Assembly (NCBI GenBank): GCA_025617745.1 | Contig: CM046873.1 | Span: 30,969,101-31,033,100 of the forward strand | Reading direction: 5' to 3' | Length of the DNA stretch: 64,000 nucleotides | Source: Heliocidaris erythrogramma | Taxonomy: Eukaryota > Echinodermata > Echinoidea > Camarodonta > Echinometridae | In this document: positions 11,462-21,331 of the stretch, in pieces | Layout: each line of letters begins with the position of its first letter | How positions within the stretch are numbered: position 1 is the stretch's first letter | Notes under the pieces: generated by a model | The model's input: the letters and a program-made list of their open reading frames with translations, nothing else | Told to the model about the DNA's origin: nothing | The model's database searches: none | Position numbers and translations under genes: made by a program

Positions 11462-12974
11462 GAGAGAATGAAAGATTGATAGAGAGAGAGATGGAGATTT
11501 ATTTATTTATTTATTTATTTCTCGCTTTTTCTCCCCTCCCCCTCTGTCTCTGCCCGCCTGCATATCTCCCCTGTCATTCTCTCTTGTTTTGTTAGTTTTA
11601 CAGTTCGAACGGGGGGGGGGGGGGGTTGTCCGTCGACCCCCTCCCCTCCCCCTCCCCCTTCCTGGCGCTACGCCACTCGCTATACATGAATATTATGCAT
11701 GTTATTCCTGTTGTTGCCTTAACCTTTTCCCGGTGCAAACCATTTGTCAATAATTACTCCAAACTTGTTTAGATGTGGGCCTTATCTGCCAGACGTATCT
11801 CCCGTTTTCCCCAAAACTCTGCTGCAACTCGAGTTGTCACAATGAGATTACAATTTTCCCATTGGAACATTCTGATTGAAGCAGTTTATTGGATTTCGTG
11901 GCTCAACGACATTTTTCCCCGTCTGATGGTTCTTTCTTAAAACAAAAGGAAATAAGACCTACAATGTGAATACTCTGGTTGATTTGGGTAAAAACCCAGC
12001 ATTTTAAAGTGATTTCATATCTAAAGAAGATGAATCATTTTCGATGGATGTTGTTAGAACCTGGTCAAAATAAATTCGACTTTAATTTCCGTTTTCATGT
12101 AACTTTTTGTCAAATCTTTTTTTAATTAAAATTGTTTTCCAGAAGCTGTATTGTATTGTATTTTGTATTTTATTTTTAAATTGAATTAATGTACACTTAT
12201 TATCACGTATTCGAAAAAATGAAGAGTAGCGTACTGTAATTTCTCATTCTTGTATTACCTTATATAGGTCTATATTATTTTCGTTTAAAATGTATGATTT
12301 AATAAAATTATCTACTACATGGCAAATGATAATACTTATTTCATATTATGTTGATATATATTTGTTTATTGCATTCGAAAGTGGCTCTATTGTCGATGGT
12401 CGTATCACATCACATAGCCTGCTTTCTAGTATTATTTGATGTTATTCTACATTCATTTACTTCATTTTTTTTCAATTCATGGACCGTTATTACACTTCTT
12501 CTGGAGATATGTATCTCGCGACGGCTATAGCCAATGACTGGCTTAGAATTGTTATTGTTGTTGATTTCGTTTCAAGACGATTATCGTTCAGTCTTAAATC
12601 ATTTATGAAAATGCACTCTTTAAAGAAGGATTTGAATTTCCAGTCACTTTAAAATGTTACTTCATTGTATTTGTTGCAATTTGTGGGTTATTTATTCATA
12701 ACACTGCCATCACAGAATGTTGTGCACTGAGCAGATCAAGTTTTTTTTCTGGATTACAATAAAGACAGATATCCTGAACTGAGACTAGCCTAAAGTGCAA
12801 GGTGAACAGACTGTTTGAAAGTGCAGACACTATCAAGGAAGTTGATTGGAAAATCATGTAATATTGATATTAATGTGTGTGCCACGATAGTCTGTACATT
12901 GCGTAGTCTTGTGATGCAGGCCGCTGATAACCAGTCATGCACCTTCGACAGGAAAGACTTCAATGCGGAGAAAA
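10787..12974. other. No recognisable gene; simple repeats
   Basis: Simple repeats are (GA)n at about 11421-11458, (TTTA)n at 11498-11520, and a G run at 11611-11625 followed by C-rich DNA ending GGCGCTACGCCACTCG near 11675. That last phrase resembles the terminal phrase of hAT-like elements (compare 55870), but I could not pair it with a clear opposite end. The rest is AT-rich. Confidence 0.5.
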
Positions 12975-13275
12975 GGATGAAGATGACGACGACGAAGAAG
13001 AAGACGAGAAAGAAGATGAAAAGGAAGAAGAAGGAGAGAAAGAAGAGGAAAAGGAAGGGGAAGAAGAAGGAGGAGGAGAAGAAGAAGAAGAAGAAAAAGA
13101 AGGAGGAGGAGGAGAAGAAGAAGAAGAAGAAGAAGAAGGAGAAGAAGAAGAAGAGAAAGAAGAGGAAAAGGAAGAAGAAGAAGGAGGAGGAGGAGAAGAA
13201 GAGGAAAGAAAGCGAGAAGAGAGAGAGAGAGAGAGAGGAGGATGAAGTATTGAAAGAAGGAGGAGAAATAGAAGA
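12975..13275. repeat. Long GAA/GGA purine tract
   Basis: About 300 bases of almost uninterrupted purines on the plus strand. Because such DNA has no stop codons in several frames, long frames appear on both strands (lysine/glutamate-rich on plus, leucine-rich on minus). They carry no other protein signal and I reject them as genes. Confidence 0.92.
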
Positions 13276-14228
13276 CGAAAACTAAATGAAGGAAAATAAG
13301 AAGATTACGAGTAATGGGGGAAAGAAAATACAGGAGAGACAAAAATAAAGAAAAAAGGGAAAGAAAAGGAAAAAGAAGAATGAGAGAGGGAGAGAGAGAG
13401 AGAGAAGACGAAATCGAAGAACGAGGTGAAGATAGCGATGTATAAGTTGTGAAACTGTAAGTTCAAACGGTGACTTCTGTAACAATGAACTGAAAACAAA
13501 ACCAGGTACAGAACGAAAATTGTAAACAGTAGATCCTCAAGAACACATCGTATAGGATAAAGGGAAACGAAAATGAAAAGAGAGCAACTAACAAAAAAAA
13601 AAGAAGAAGAAGAAAAATTATAAGTGCATTTTCCTTCCCATCTCCCCTACCTCTATCAATGACATACATCTCTTGTATAGTGTTTTGGGTTTTTTTTCAG
13701 TTACTCATTACCAATTTCAGTGTCGAAAATATAGACTAACGTTTACGCTTGAACGGGCTGTGAACTGCATTACTGCCGAAGTGTAATGGGTATATTAATT
13801 TGCGACACGCGTAATAGCCGTTATCAAAATTAATGTTCTCGTTGTATTTTTATCATGGGCCCACGGCGGTGAATCAAGTCCATAAATATACTGCGAAAAT
13901 ATATTGCTGGGCGTTAGTAAACGAAAAAACAACCTCGAAATATCCCTATCACCATATTTCGTGTATTTGGGAAGCATGTTTTAGAAATGATATTGAACGA
14001 ACTCACCGACGTCCCGTCTGCAAAAAGCAGCATGCAGACAAAGGTATTTTCATTAACCTTTCGGTTGTTAGCTCTGAATACATTACGGATCAATAGTTTG
14101 CAATCTTATTCAATTCGAAACGTGCATTCTAAAATATCAACGTGGTTAGGTTGAAAGCCGTACTAGTTTTAAACCATATAATAAAAATAAAGGTTCAGAT
14201 TTCAACCCTAACAATTACAACAGCTACA
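13276..14228. other. No recognisable gene
   Basis: More purine-rich DNA up to about 13420, then ordinary AT-rich sequence. The short open frames at 13795-14096 overlap on both strands and match nothing I know. Confidence 0.5.
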
Positions 14229-14402
14229 TCCTCGAGGGTGTAAGATTGAAACTTTAACGGGTCGATTATTGCACCCTTACAGGTGTAGAAACGCTGAAGG
14301 TTCAACTGGTGCACATAGACCACACGAGGATTGAATTTTGCACCCTCGGTAGCTTCGTTTGTGGTGCAAATTGCACCTTCAACGACGACAAATTCGCACC
14401 TT
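14229..14402. repeat. GGTGCAA/TTGCACC word cluster with palindrome
   Basis: The phrase TTGCACC and its complement or close variants recur about six times in both orientations (around 14230, 14268, 14308, 14337, 14362, 14370). At 14362-14376 two of them form a palindrome GGTGCAA-A-TTGCACC. It looks like a decayed small inverted-repeat element of the word-array type. Confidence 0.5.
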
Positions 14403-14766
14403 CTTCGAGATGTCGTATTGTACTGTCTATGTCTATTGAAGTTTATTATCAGAGTGTGTATGAGTCTGTATCAATCATTTTGCATGAGAGCTCCTTCCAT
14501 CTGAAGCTCTTTGTGTTGCTTTAGGGGATAGAACAATGCCTGTATGTCCGGAGACAGAATACATTTTTAAAAACATTCTTTTTTACGGGGCTAGGAGGGA
14601 GCATATAGCCGGGAACAATTTGTTTCGGTACATTAAGGTTTGGTGATCGCCACGCCAGTCTGTATGCTTTGCTCCATTAGTACCGTGTATTCCATTTGCC
14701 GTTCAGAATTGGAGTCATTCATCATTTGGGGCTATAGGGAATACGGACATAGGAAGATAGATAGAT

Positions 14767-14812
<46 letters not shown>

Positions 14813-15695
14813 GGGGATTGAGAGCGAGAGATATACAGAGAGAAAATGCAGCCAGCTTAAATCCCATTTACAAAATTGTTCCCGAAAAAAGGAATTGGGT
14901 TAAATATTGGTATATATGGCCTTTTTATACTGGTATTTTGTAGAAGGAATCTATATTCATGACGTTGATACATTATTCACGCGCATCAATCTTTTTTGTG
15001 TATGTGTGTGTGTGTGTGGGGGGGGGGGGGGTACCCCAAAAGGCGAATAGAAAACAGAAGTTGGTTATGGATTATCAGAGCGCAAAAAAAAAATCTCCAA
15101 CCTCTAAAAATGCACGTCTTTCTAATTTCTGTCCGTGATTTTCGTTAAATTTACGAATCGTGAAGTGTTTAATGTTACACCTATTATGTTAGTATCTATG
15201 GCAACAAAATACAAACGCTCATGTCTTTAAGTGCACTGCAGGTAATAGATGAATGTCACGCATATAATTATTATAATTCGTTATTGGTAATACCAAATTT
15301 GATATGGAAATGATATCTAATTACTTTCCATGCAGTAGGAGTGCTTGCGGATATAAAATAATAGAAGAACAGTGTTGAAACTTTTTGAGGAAGAGGGGGC
15401 GAAAGAATTATTAGAAGGGAAGATAAAGAGGGGGAGAGAGAGAAAGAGAGAGGGGAAGGGAGAGAGAGAGAGAGAGAGAGACGGCGATGGTCGGGAAAGG
15501 AGACGAAATGGCAGATAAAACGAAGAGAGGGGAAGACTGAAAAAGAGGGACAGAAAGAGATAATTAAAAGGAAAGGTAAAATGAGAGAAATGGTGAAGAG
15601 AGTGAAAGTTGGGGGAGGGGGGGGGGGGGGCAGACAGAGAGACAGAATGAGCGAGAGAGAGAAAAGAGAAAGCTCTCGCGCTAAATAAGTGAAGG

Positions 15696-15736
<41 letters not shown>

Positions 15737-15815
15737 GGAGAGGAAAGGGGAGTAATAGAGATGGACAGAGAGAGAGAGAAAGAGAGAGAGAGGGATATAC
15801 TCTCTTTGAAAAAGA
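14403..15815. other. No recognisable gene; dinucleotide tracts running into poly-G
   Basis: It contains (GA)n then G14 at 14770-14816, (GT)n then G14 at 15003-15031, GA-rich DNA at 15420-15481, poly-G at 15616-15630, and (GT)n then (GA)n at 15696-15737. Between them is AT-rich DNA with no gene signal. Confidence 0.6.
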
Positions 15816-15818
15816 GAG

Positions 15819-15988
15819 GTGAAATTTCACTATATTTTCACTCCCCCGGGTGTGACGTCAGTGATCGCTTGTTTTAGGAGTGAATATCGCATTAGTGACT
15901 ATTAAGTGCTCTCTAAGAGGAAAAGAGTGGAGTTTCACTCTATTTTCACTTTATTTTCACTCCCCCAGGGTGACGTCAGTGATCGCCC
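15819..15988 (+). repeat. Duplicated block carrying two perfect CRE octamers
   Basis: Two related blocks lie at about 15819-15868 and 15929-15988. Each reads TTTCACT(A/C)TATTTTCACT, then CTCCCCC, then TGACGTCAGTGATCGC. The second contains an extra TTTCACTTTA copy. The palindromic octamer TGACGTCA (15853-15860 and 15971-15978) is the known CREB/ATF consensus. No transcription unit is visible beside it, so a regulatory role is only a possibility. The block could equally be a decayed repeat element. Confidence 0.65.
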
Positions 15989-16602
15989 GGTTTTTTTTTT
16001 AGAGTAGATAGCGAGAGAGAGAGAATTATAGGAGAGGGGAGACAGCAAGAGATGAATAGAGTGAAGGGTGAGAGACAAAGAGAGGGAGAAAGAGTGGGTG
16101 AGTGAGAGAGAGGGAGAGAGAGAGAGAGAGAGGGAGAGAGAGAGAGAGTCACATCACATCACACATCAACAAGAAACATCCCGTTTACATGCATATGTCT
16201 TTGAAGGCCCGAATATAACATTGAACCGAGTAAATTAGATCGGCTTTCGAGTTAGCCCGCGCGTAATTTGAAAAGAAAACACAACGATCCAACTGATGAC
16301 ACAGTCGAATGTGATTGCATTGGGGGATTGATATAAATACCTTATATTGCAGACGCCAAGGAAAGATAGATGGAAGGGGATATTAGTAGGGAAGGATTGA
16401 TCAAGGAGTACAACGACATCTGCGACCATGATGAATTTTTACCGAGTAATTAATTTGCATCAGTGCTGCACAACTGAAATAATACTATACAATTAAACAC
16501 TCAAATTGATCTTTAAAGATTTATGCAACGAGTGACGAGGGTGGAGGGGGTATGTTGCGCCATTAAGAGGTAAGTTTGGTCATTCTAACGTGAAATAGGT
16601 TT
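15989..16602. other. No recognisable gene; GA tracts
   Basis: GA-rich simple sequence runs from about 16008 to 16148. Ordinary AT-rich DNA follows up to the transposon end at 16607. Confidence 0.55.
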
Positions 16603-16606
16603 TTAA

Positions 16607-17842
16607 AAGAAGACACCACTGGCAAATTTTGAAAAAATATGTTGTTCTGCATGTCCCTAGGAACTAATCAGTATCGAAATTGTAATTTTTGAACAGCCTA
16701 CAAGTGCGTATATTTTGATATTAAAAAGTATGTTTTTGCCACTGTCGATACGCAAATTGGCTCGTGTCGGCCAAAGCTGTGACGCCATTGCAGCACTTTG
16801 AGTTTCCACCACAATGCGTGTGCGTTACGCGTCCGTAAAAGCAGACGATAGCGCATAGCATGCATACATATTCGTGAAGTTGCAAAAATGCCGTTGTGCC
16901 AGGCAATTTACTGTTCGAATCGTCGTGAAAATTGTCCGGGAAAATCCTTTTTTGCCATCCCTGATCCGAAGAAGGATAGAGAAAGGTGTGCTGTATGGAT
17001 AAGGAACATTGGAACAACCAAATTCAACGTCAAAACGTACATTTATTCCCGTTTTTGAGTGGTCTGTGAAGACCATTTTGACGTTTTGGCGTTCGAGACC
17101 AACCTACAAGCCGTGTGCCTGGGATACAAACCCAGGAAGCTGCTAAAGCCCGACGCTGTACCAACCATATTCTCCCACAAAATCTTTACAAGCAAGCAAT
17201 CTTTCTTCGCCCAGAAAATTCCTCATTCATCTCCTTAGCTTAGATTACAAGCTCATTGAAGAATGTGATCAGATTTTACTTGAAGATTAACCAGGAATTT
17301 ATGTTAATGTCGTACTTGCTATCTATATCGCGAACGTAAGAACGTAAACAATGCAGCTTGCTGCATTAGCTTTCCGCGCGTGCCTTAAAGTACACGCGTT
17401 AATGGGAAGCACGTACGAACGATGACAAACAGTAGTGCCAATTTTAATTTTATTAATTCGATAAATTGTGAAAGAAATTTGCTAAAAGCACTTTATTTTT
17501 TCAGCAGATAATATTCAAAAATACAAAAAACTGAAAAATTAATAACATTTTCTTTTTGTCATACATAATTGTCTCACAAATAGCATTTTTATAGGCGCTG
17601 TGAAAGCGATCTGTGTATTGCTCCATATCGGCATTACCGTGATTTGCCGTGGTTTTTGCAGTAGTGCTGCAGTGACGTAACGGATTTTTGCGGCTCGTAC
17701 TAGTAGATATTGTAATATTTATTTTTTAAAAATCGAGATCTATGATTTTATCGACCTGAGCGATGAGTTTTTTGGTCAATCTGACTAGTTTTATAAAATT
17801 AAAAATTGTAAAAGTGCTAACATTTGTCAGTGGTGTCTTCTT
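16607..17842 (+). mobile_element. Kolobok-like DNA transposon relic (TTAA target sites, THAP frame)
   Basis: A 1236-bp block is bounded by inverted ends AAGAAGACACCACTG (16607-16621) and CAGTGGTGTCTTCTT (17828-17842). The 15 terminal bases are perfect and the match continues, with one mismatch, for about six more. Each end abuts TTAA (16603-16606 and 17843-17846), the target duplication expected of Kolobok and piggyBac elements. Inside, at 16888-17238, is a THAP-domain frame with an in-frame stop. From family knowledge, Kolobok transposases carry a THAP domain and integrate at TTAA, which fits better than piggyBac (no THAP) or P elements (different target duplication). The block is too short for a full transposase, so it is an internally deleted or decayed copy. 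Superfamily assignment is inference. Confidence 0.82.
16888..17238 (+). pseudogene. THAP zinc-finger frame with one internal stop
   Basis: The frame opens with ATG at 16888 and would end at the TAG at 17236-17238, 116 codons, but a TGA interrupts it at codon 57 (17056-17058). It shows the THAP signature: MPLC then C9 (first two zinc ligands), FFAIP with the conserved proline at 25, a conserved tryptophan at 37, VVCEDHF with C60 and H63 (last two ligands), and AVPTIF at 90-95, the motif that closes THAP domains. THAP domains bind DNA in transposases (P, Kolobok) and in host regulators. Its position inside a TTAA-flanked inverted-repeat element says transposon origin. The stop removes the second half of the zinc site, so this copy should be inactive. 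Confidence 0.85.
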
Positions 17843-17846
17843 TTAA

Positions 17847-18320
17847 ATTTGAAGTTGTCAATTCAAAGTTATCTGCGGTGACGGAGAGGCATGTGAAAAC
17901 ATTTCTCAACAAAACTAATCCAAATCAGGATTCCAGTTGATCTTTAATGTAAACGTGATTGACTAGTAGCTGTTGAAATAACCCTACGATCAGTTTTCAA
18001 CTTTCCAGTGCACTTTTCGTCTACACGCCTCCACCCTCCTCCCGACGCCTCATCCGGCGCCAGACCCGGTATCAGTGCAGTAAGAAAGTTCACATTTTAA
18101 AAACGTATTGCTCTTTCATGATTAACCCTTTGGCTTTCATAAACCCCATTCCGAACACTAACGTATCGCATGGCGCTTGCCTTTGTACCGCGTACCGTTC
18201 ACATTCAAGTACAATGCTCTCTTTCGTATGACACCAACATTAACCGTTGCATCTACCCATCCACCACCAATACCTCACCCCGTTGCGTGCCCCGGGCCAG
18301 TCATGCCTGTACCCCACCAG
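17847..18320. other. No recognisable gene; run-in to tandem repeat
   Basis: AT-rich at first, turning C-rich from about 18020. An AGAAAGTTCACATTTTAAAA phrase near 18083 resembles the landmark of the tandem repeat that follows and may be its first decayed unit. Confidence 0.45.
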
Positions 18321-18856
18321 AAAGTTCACATTAAGGTGCATTTTGATCCTTCGGTGTTCGGGGCGGGGTAGGGGTAGGGGTGTCCTCCTGTACTCTCTAG
18401 CCACAGGAACACACCCTCCTATCACCCTCTCCAGTACAGCCCCATCCTATCTCACCATTGCTTCACTGGCGCCATACCATATTTCCCGACCACGAAAATT
18501 CACATTGAAAGTGTATTTGAATTGTAATACTTCTATTGTCATTGCCATTAACCCCCCATTAACAAACTTATCCTGTACTTTCCAGAAACATGACCACACC
18601 CTCCTGTCACCCTCTCCATCACCAACCATCCCTTCCCCATTCGTAACCCGACGACATACTTTGCTTCCAACCACGAAAGTTTACATTAAACTTCATTTAG
18701 TTACAGAGGGGCAATTTAACAACCGTTCCATATACTTTCCACCTTCATGACCACGCCCTCCCATCACCCTCTCCAACAACACCCCGATCATGCCATTCCT
18801 AATCCAACGCCATACTTTGTTTCCAACCGCGAAAGTTTACATTAAACTGCACTGTT

Positions 18857-19383
18857 TTTAATATAATAAGATTCATTTATATAGCGCAGCTACTATTTGA
18901 ATATGCTCTACTGCGCTTTGATGGAGACTCCTATATGCTTTCACTATATAAACAGAACCAATCTACTTAAAAGCCTCTGAAAACAGATGGGTCTTCAGTA
19001 GCGATTTAAAAATGGGGACTGATTGTGCTTTCCTTATTACAAGAGGAAGTTGGTTCCAGAGTTTCGGAGCAGCACAGCTAAATGCACAATCTCCAAGAGT
19101 TGCTTTCGTTTTGACACGAGGCAACTTTAGAAGCAGTTTGTCTTGTGAACTTCGTAAGTTATGTGTATATGGATGCAATTTAAAAGATAATAATTCAGAC
19201 AAGTAATTTGGGGCTTGACCATTCAAAGCAAACAAGCAAAAGTAACTTGAATGTGATTCTGTACTTTATTGGCAACCAATGTAACTTCATCAAAACAGGA
19301 GTGATGTGGAAAAATGTTGAGGAATTGGTCACAAGTCTTGCACAGGCATTCTGAACTCGCTGCAACTTCATGGTCTGTGAATT
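18857..19383 (-). mobile_element. 3' end of an L2/CR1-like non-LTR retrotransposon, broken
   Basis: Minus-strand translation gives the C-terminal tail typical of LINE reverse-transcriptase proteins: LQRVQNACARLV, then LHWLPIKYRITFK, then in another frame FALNGQAPNYLSELL, LRSSQDKLL, GDCAF, LWNQLP, FKSLLKTHLF. The frame switch lies near 19235, so the copy is frameshifted. After the stop comes an untranslated stretch ending GCGCTATATAAATGAATC (complement near 18880), which is how L2-type elements commonly end. Only the 3' tail of the element is present, as expected for 5'-truncated LINE insertions. It sits inside the surrounding tandem repeat. Confidence 0.88.
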
Positions 19384-19490
19384 CTAGTTTTAGAGGGGCC
19401 ATTATACTTTCCAGCTACATGACCACGCCCTCCTATCACCTTCTCCACCAACACCCCGACACACTCTTTCCCGAATCTTCACCCGGCCGC

Positions 19491-19542
19491 GGGATCATGG
19501 GGATGTGGCGTCGGCCGGCCGGCGCCACATCCCCATGATCCC
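19491..19542. repeat. Perfect inverted repeat, 20-bp arms, GC-rich loop
   Basis: The arm GGGATCATGGGGATGTGGCG (19491-19510) is followed by TCGGCCGGCCGG and then the exact reverse complement of the arm (19523-19542). The loop itself contains the palindrome CCGGCCGG. It lies inside a tandem-repeat unit and replaces sequence that other units do not share. It could form a strong cruciform or RNA hairpin. Confidence 0.95.
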
Positions 19543-19740
19543 TTCGAACCAACAACTGAAAGTTCGCCTCAAAGTGCATCGCGATCTTTCAAGTGTTCCG
19601 GAGGGGCATTAACGTGTCAAGGGTACTCTCTCTCTCACTCTCTCTCTCTCGGCACATATCAGACATCACCAATCAATCGATCTGTCAATGGCGTAAAGGT
19701 CGTGTGTGGCTATATTTAAAAGCAGGGCGAATTGTACAAT

Positions 19741-20374
19741 GAAGGAGGCCGGATTGACTATTTTGATACCGTTTTGAAGGATTATGGGGACGCTTTGACG
19801 CAACATGAGCAGAAAACATGATCCCAAAGACTTTCGGAAAATCAGCTTAAGGCAAATTCAATGCCTTGTCCATGACCTTAAGAAATGTGCGAGCATTACA
19901 ATGACGTAAAATGTAATCTGAAAACAATTTCTATGGGACATACAATCATGACTGAAATTGCCCTCGGGATGATTTCACAAAAGCCTTAAAATTGCCCTAA
20001 AAAACCGCTTGAGATGGATTTTTTATCCAATAGAGAAGATAGTACGTTAAAGATAACGTTGAGTTCTTGAAAAGGTGCAAAATATAATTTATGAGACTTC
20101 TCCTTTTTATATCAGTTTGGAAGAAATAATTATTCCCTTTTAGAAGGGTTGCTCTTCAAATGCCCTCATATTCGAATTTCGAAATATGACGAGGAACAGC
20201 TTGAATGTTTGTAGCAAACTTTCACGCCACATGCGTGTGTGTCGTTCATACTCATTTCTGCGTGCAGTGCATGTGACATCCAGCAAGATTAAATGTCTTT
20301 ATTTTATCATTTTGTAATTTCAAAACCTGAAGGAGGTTTTACTATTTTCATCATTTTGAAGGGTTACGGGGATG
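19741..20374. repeat. Segment bounded by two imperfect 46-51-bp direct repeats
   Basis: The stretch at 19741-19791 (GAAGGAGG, ACTATTTTGAT, TTTTGAAGG, TATGGGGACG) is echoed at 20329-20374 in the same order with a few changes. The interval holds family A copy 3 and 250 bases of unassigned AT-rich DNA. The pair could be the remnant of a duplication made when the interval was inserted, or two copies of a repeat. Confidence 0.55.
20046..20335 (+). mobile_element. Dispersed inverted-repeat element, family A, copy 3 (3' truncated)
   Basis: The left end TTAAAGATAACGTTGAGTTC is intact. It is followed by the family blocks CAGTTTGGAAG, GGTTGCTCTTCAAATGCCCT, CATATTC, AATATGACGAGGAACAGCTT, GCAGTGCATGTGAC and CATTTTG. 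The last quarter and the right terminal repeat are missing, replaced by the direct repeat at 20329-20374. Confidence 0.78.
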
Positions 20375-20379
20375 TTTAT

Positions 20380-20650
20380 AGCATTAAAGGAATACACCAC
20401 CAGGCTGCCCTGGGGAGAGTCAGGATTGCGTAAGCCCCATTCACTCGTACACAAAGTTTGTGCGTCGAACGCGTCCGTCGGACTACTGGGATTATATTTC
20501 GGACTGCACGAAGCCGACCGAATCGCGCACATAAGAGCTCGGGCTCAGGCGGAGAGTGCGTGTTGCGTAGCGAATAGTCTGTCCGAAGCCTGCGCCCCAC
20601 GGGGCAACGGCATGATCAGGTAACGATCACGGTGCCCTCTCGCGGCATAA
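20380..20650. other. CpG-rich block with overlapping open frames, unassigned
   Basis: The block is much richer in CpG than its flanks. Frames of 74 and 83 codons are open on opposite strands, as expected in GC-rich DNA by chance. It begins near TTAAAGGAATACACCACCAG and ends near TTCCCTTTAAAGGGAAATTG; TTTAAAG-like text at both sides hints at an inserted element. I do not recognise a product. Confidence 0.4.
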
Positions 20651-20998
20651 AAACGTCCACAATCTGCGATTTAGTTTCCCTTTAAAGGGAAATTGCACAT
20701 GTTTTGAAATGGCTTTAAAAAAACTATTCAGAGACATCAAAAATATAAAACAGAGTCATATTCTGATTCACATTAAAAACATGTTTTGAGCAGGAGTAAC
20801 ATTAATTGAACAATTTGAACCCATTTGCTTGCATCGATTAGACTATGTTGAACATATTTTACTAGATAATAAGCGTGAATTTACAAATTGGCAACACTGT
20901 AAAACTATGAAACTGCTTAGCTGACCAAAAAAGAAAAAGAAGTATTAATCTCCAAATATTTCCCAAATTTTAGTGCATGAGGACTTACCATGTAACAT
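20651..20998. other. No recognisable feature
   Basis: AT-rich DNA with no open frame of note and no repeat matched elsewhere. Confidence 0.5.
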
Positions 20999-21006
20999 CT
21001 CTGAGC

Positions 21007-21323
21007 GGGGTCCGCTCGCTATTCAAAAGGACCGCTATTCATAGAAAACCGCTATTCATTTAACACGCGTTATGAATAGCGCTCCTTATGAATAGTTATG
21101 AACAGTGGTCCTTAATATGAATGGAGGTCCTTATAAATAGCGAGGTAATTTGTCTATGGTTTGCTCGCTAATTAGAAGGACCGCTATTCATACAAAACCG
21201 CTATTCATTTAGTAACGCGTTATGGAAAGCGGTCCTTATGAATAAGTGGTCCTTATGGATAGCGGTCCTTATGAATAAGTGGTCCTTATGAATAGCGGTC
21301 CTTATGAGTAGGGAGGTTACCCC
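21007..21323 (+). mobile_element. Word-array element C1 with exact 8-bp target duplication
   Basis: The 317-bp block starts GGGGTCCGCTCGC and ends AGGTTACCCC, and it is flanked on both sides by CTCTGAGC (20999-21006 and 21324-21331). The interior is almost entirely the word AAGGACCGCTATTCAT, its complement ATGAATAGCGGTCCTT and shortened variants, in changing orientation. Two copies of an ACGCGTTATG phrase and one TTTGTCTATGG phrase are also present. A second, reverse-oriented copy with its own 8-bp duplication is at 56720-56950. Eight-base target duplications are typical of the hAT superfamily, but the terminal bases are not the usual CAG. It is non-coding and so non-autonomous. Confidence 0.88.
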
Positions 21324-21331
21324 CTCTGAGC

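Larger units (their letters stand above)
18321..19620. repeat. Degenerate C-rich tandem repeat, 155-180-bp unit, interrupted by a LINE fragment
   Basis: The landmark AAAGTTCACATTAAGGTGCA and variants start near 18320, 18497, 18676, 18830 and, after the interruption, 19558. Between landmarks recur GAGGGGC, ACTTTCCA, CATGACCACGCCCTCC, ATCACCCTCTCC, ACACCCC and a CCATACTTTG-like phrase. Units are about 155-180 bp. The LINE 3' end at 18857-19383 splits one unit. The open frame from 18247 to 18750 is proline/threonine/serine-rich and follows the repeat, so I regard it as non-coding. Confidence 0.75.

Noticed and set aside
11345-11680. G-rich block ending GGCGCTACGCCACTCG considered as a hAT-like element
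   Set aside because: The opposite end near 11365 does not pair convincingly.
12815-13342. Lysine/glutamate-rich and leucine-rich frames on both strands
   Set aside because: Both come from the purine tract, which simply lacks stop codons.
16721-17076. Two minus-strand frames over the THAP region
   Set aside because: They are antisense shadows of the plus-strand THAP frame.
18247-18750. 167-codon proline/threonine-rich frame
   Set aside because: It follows the C-rich tandem repeat and neighbouring units do not keep the frame.
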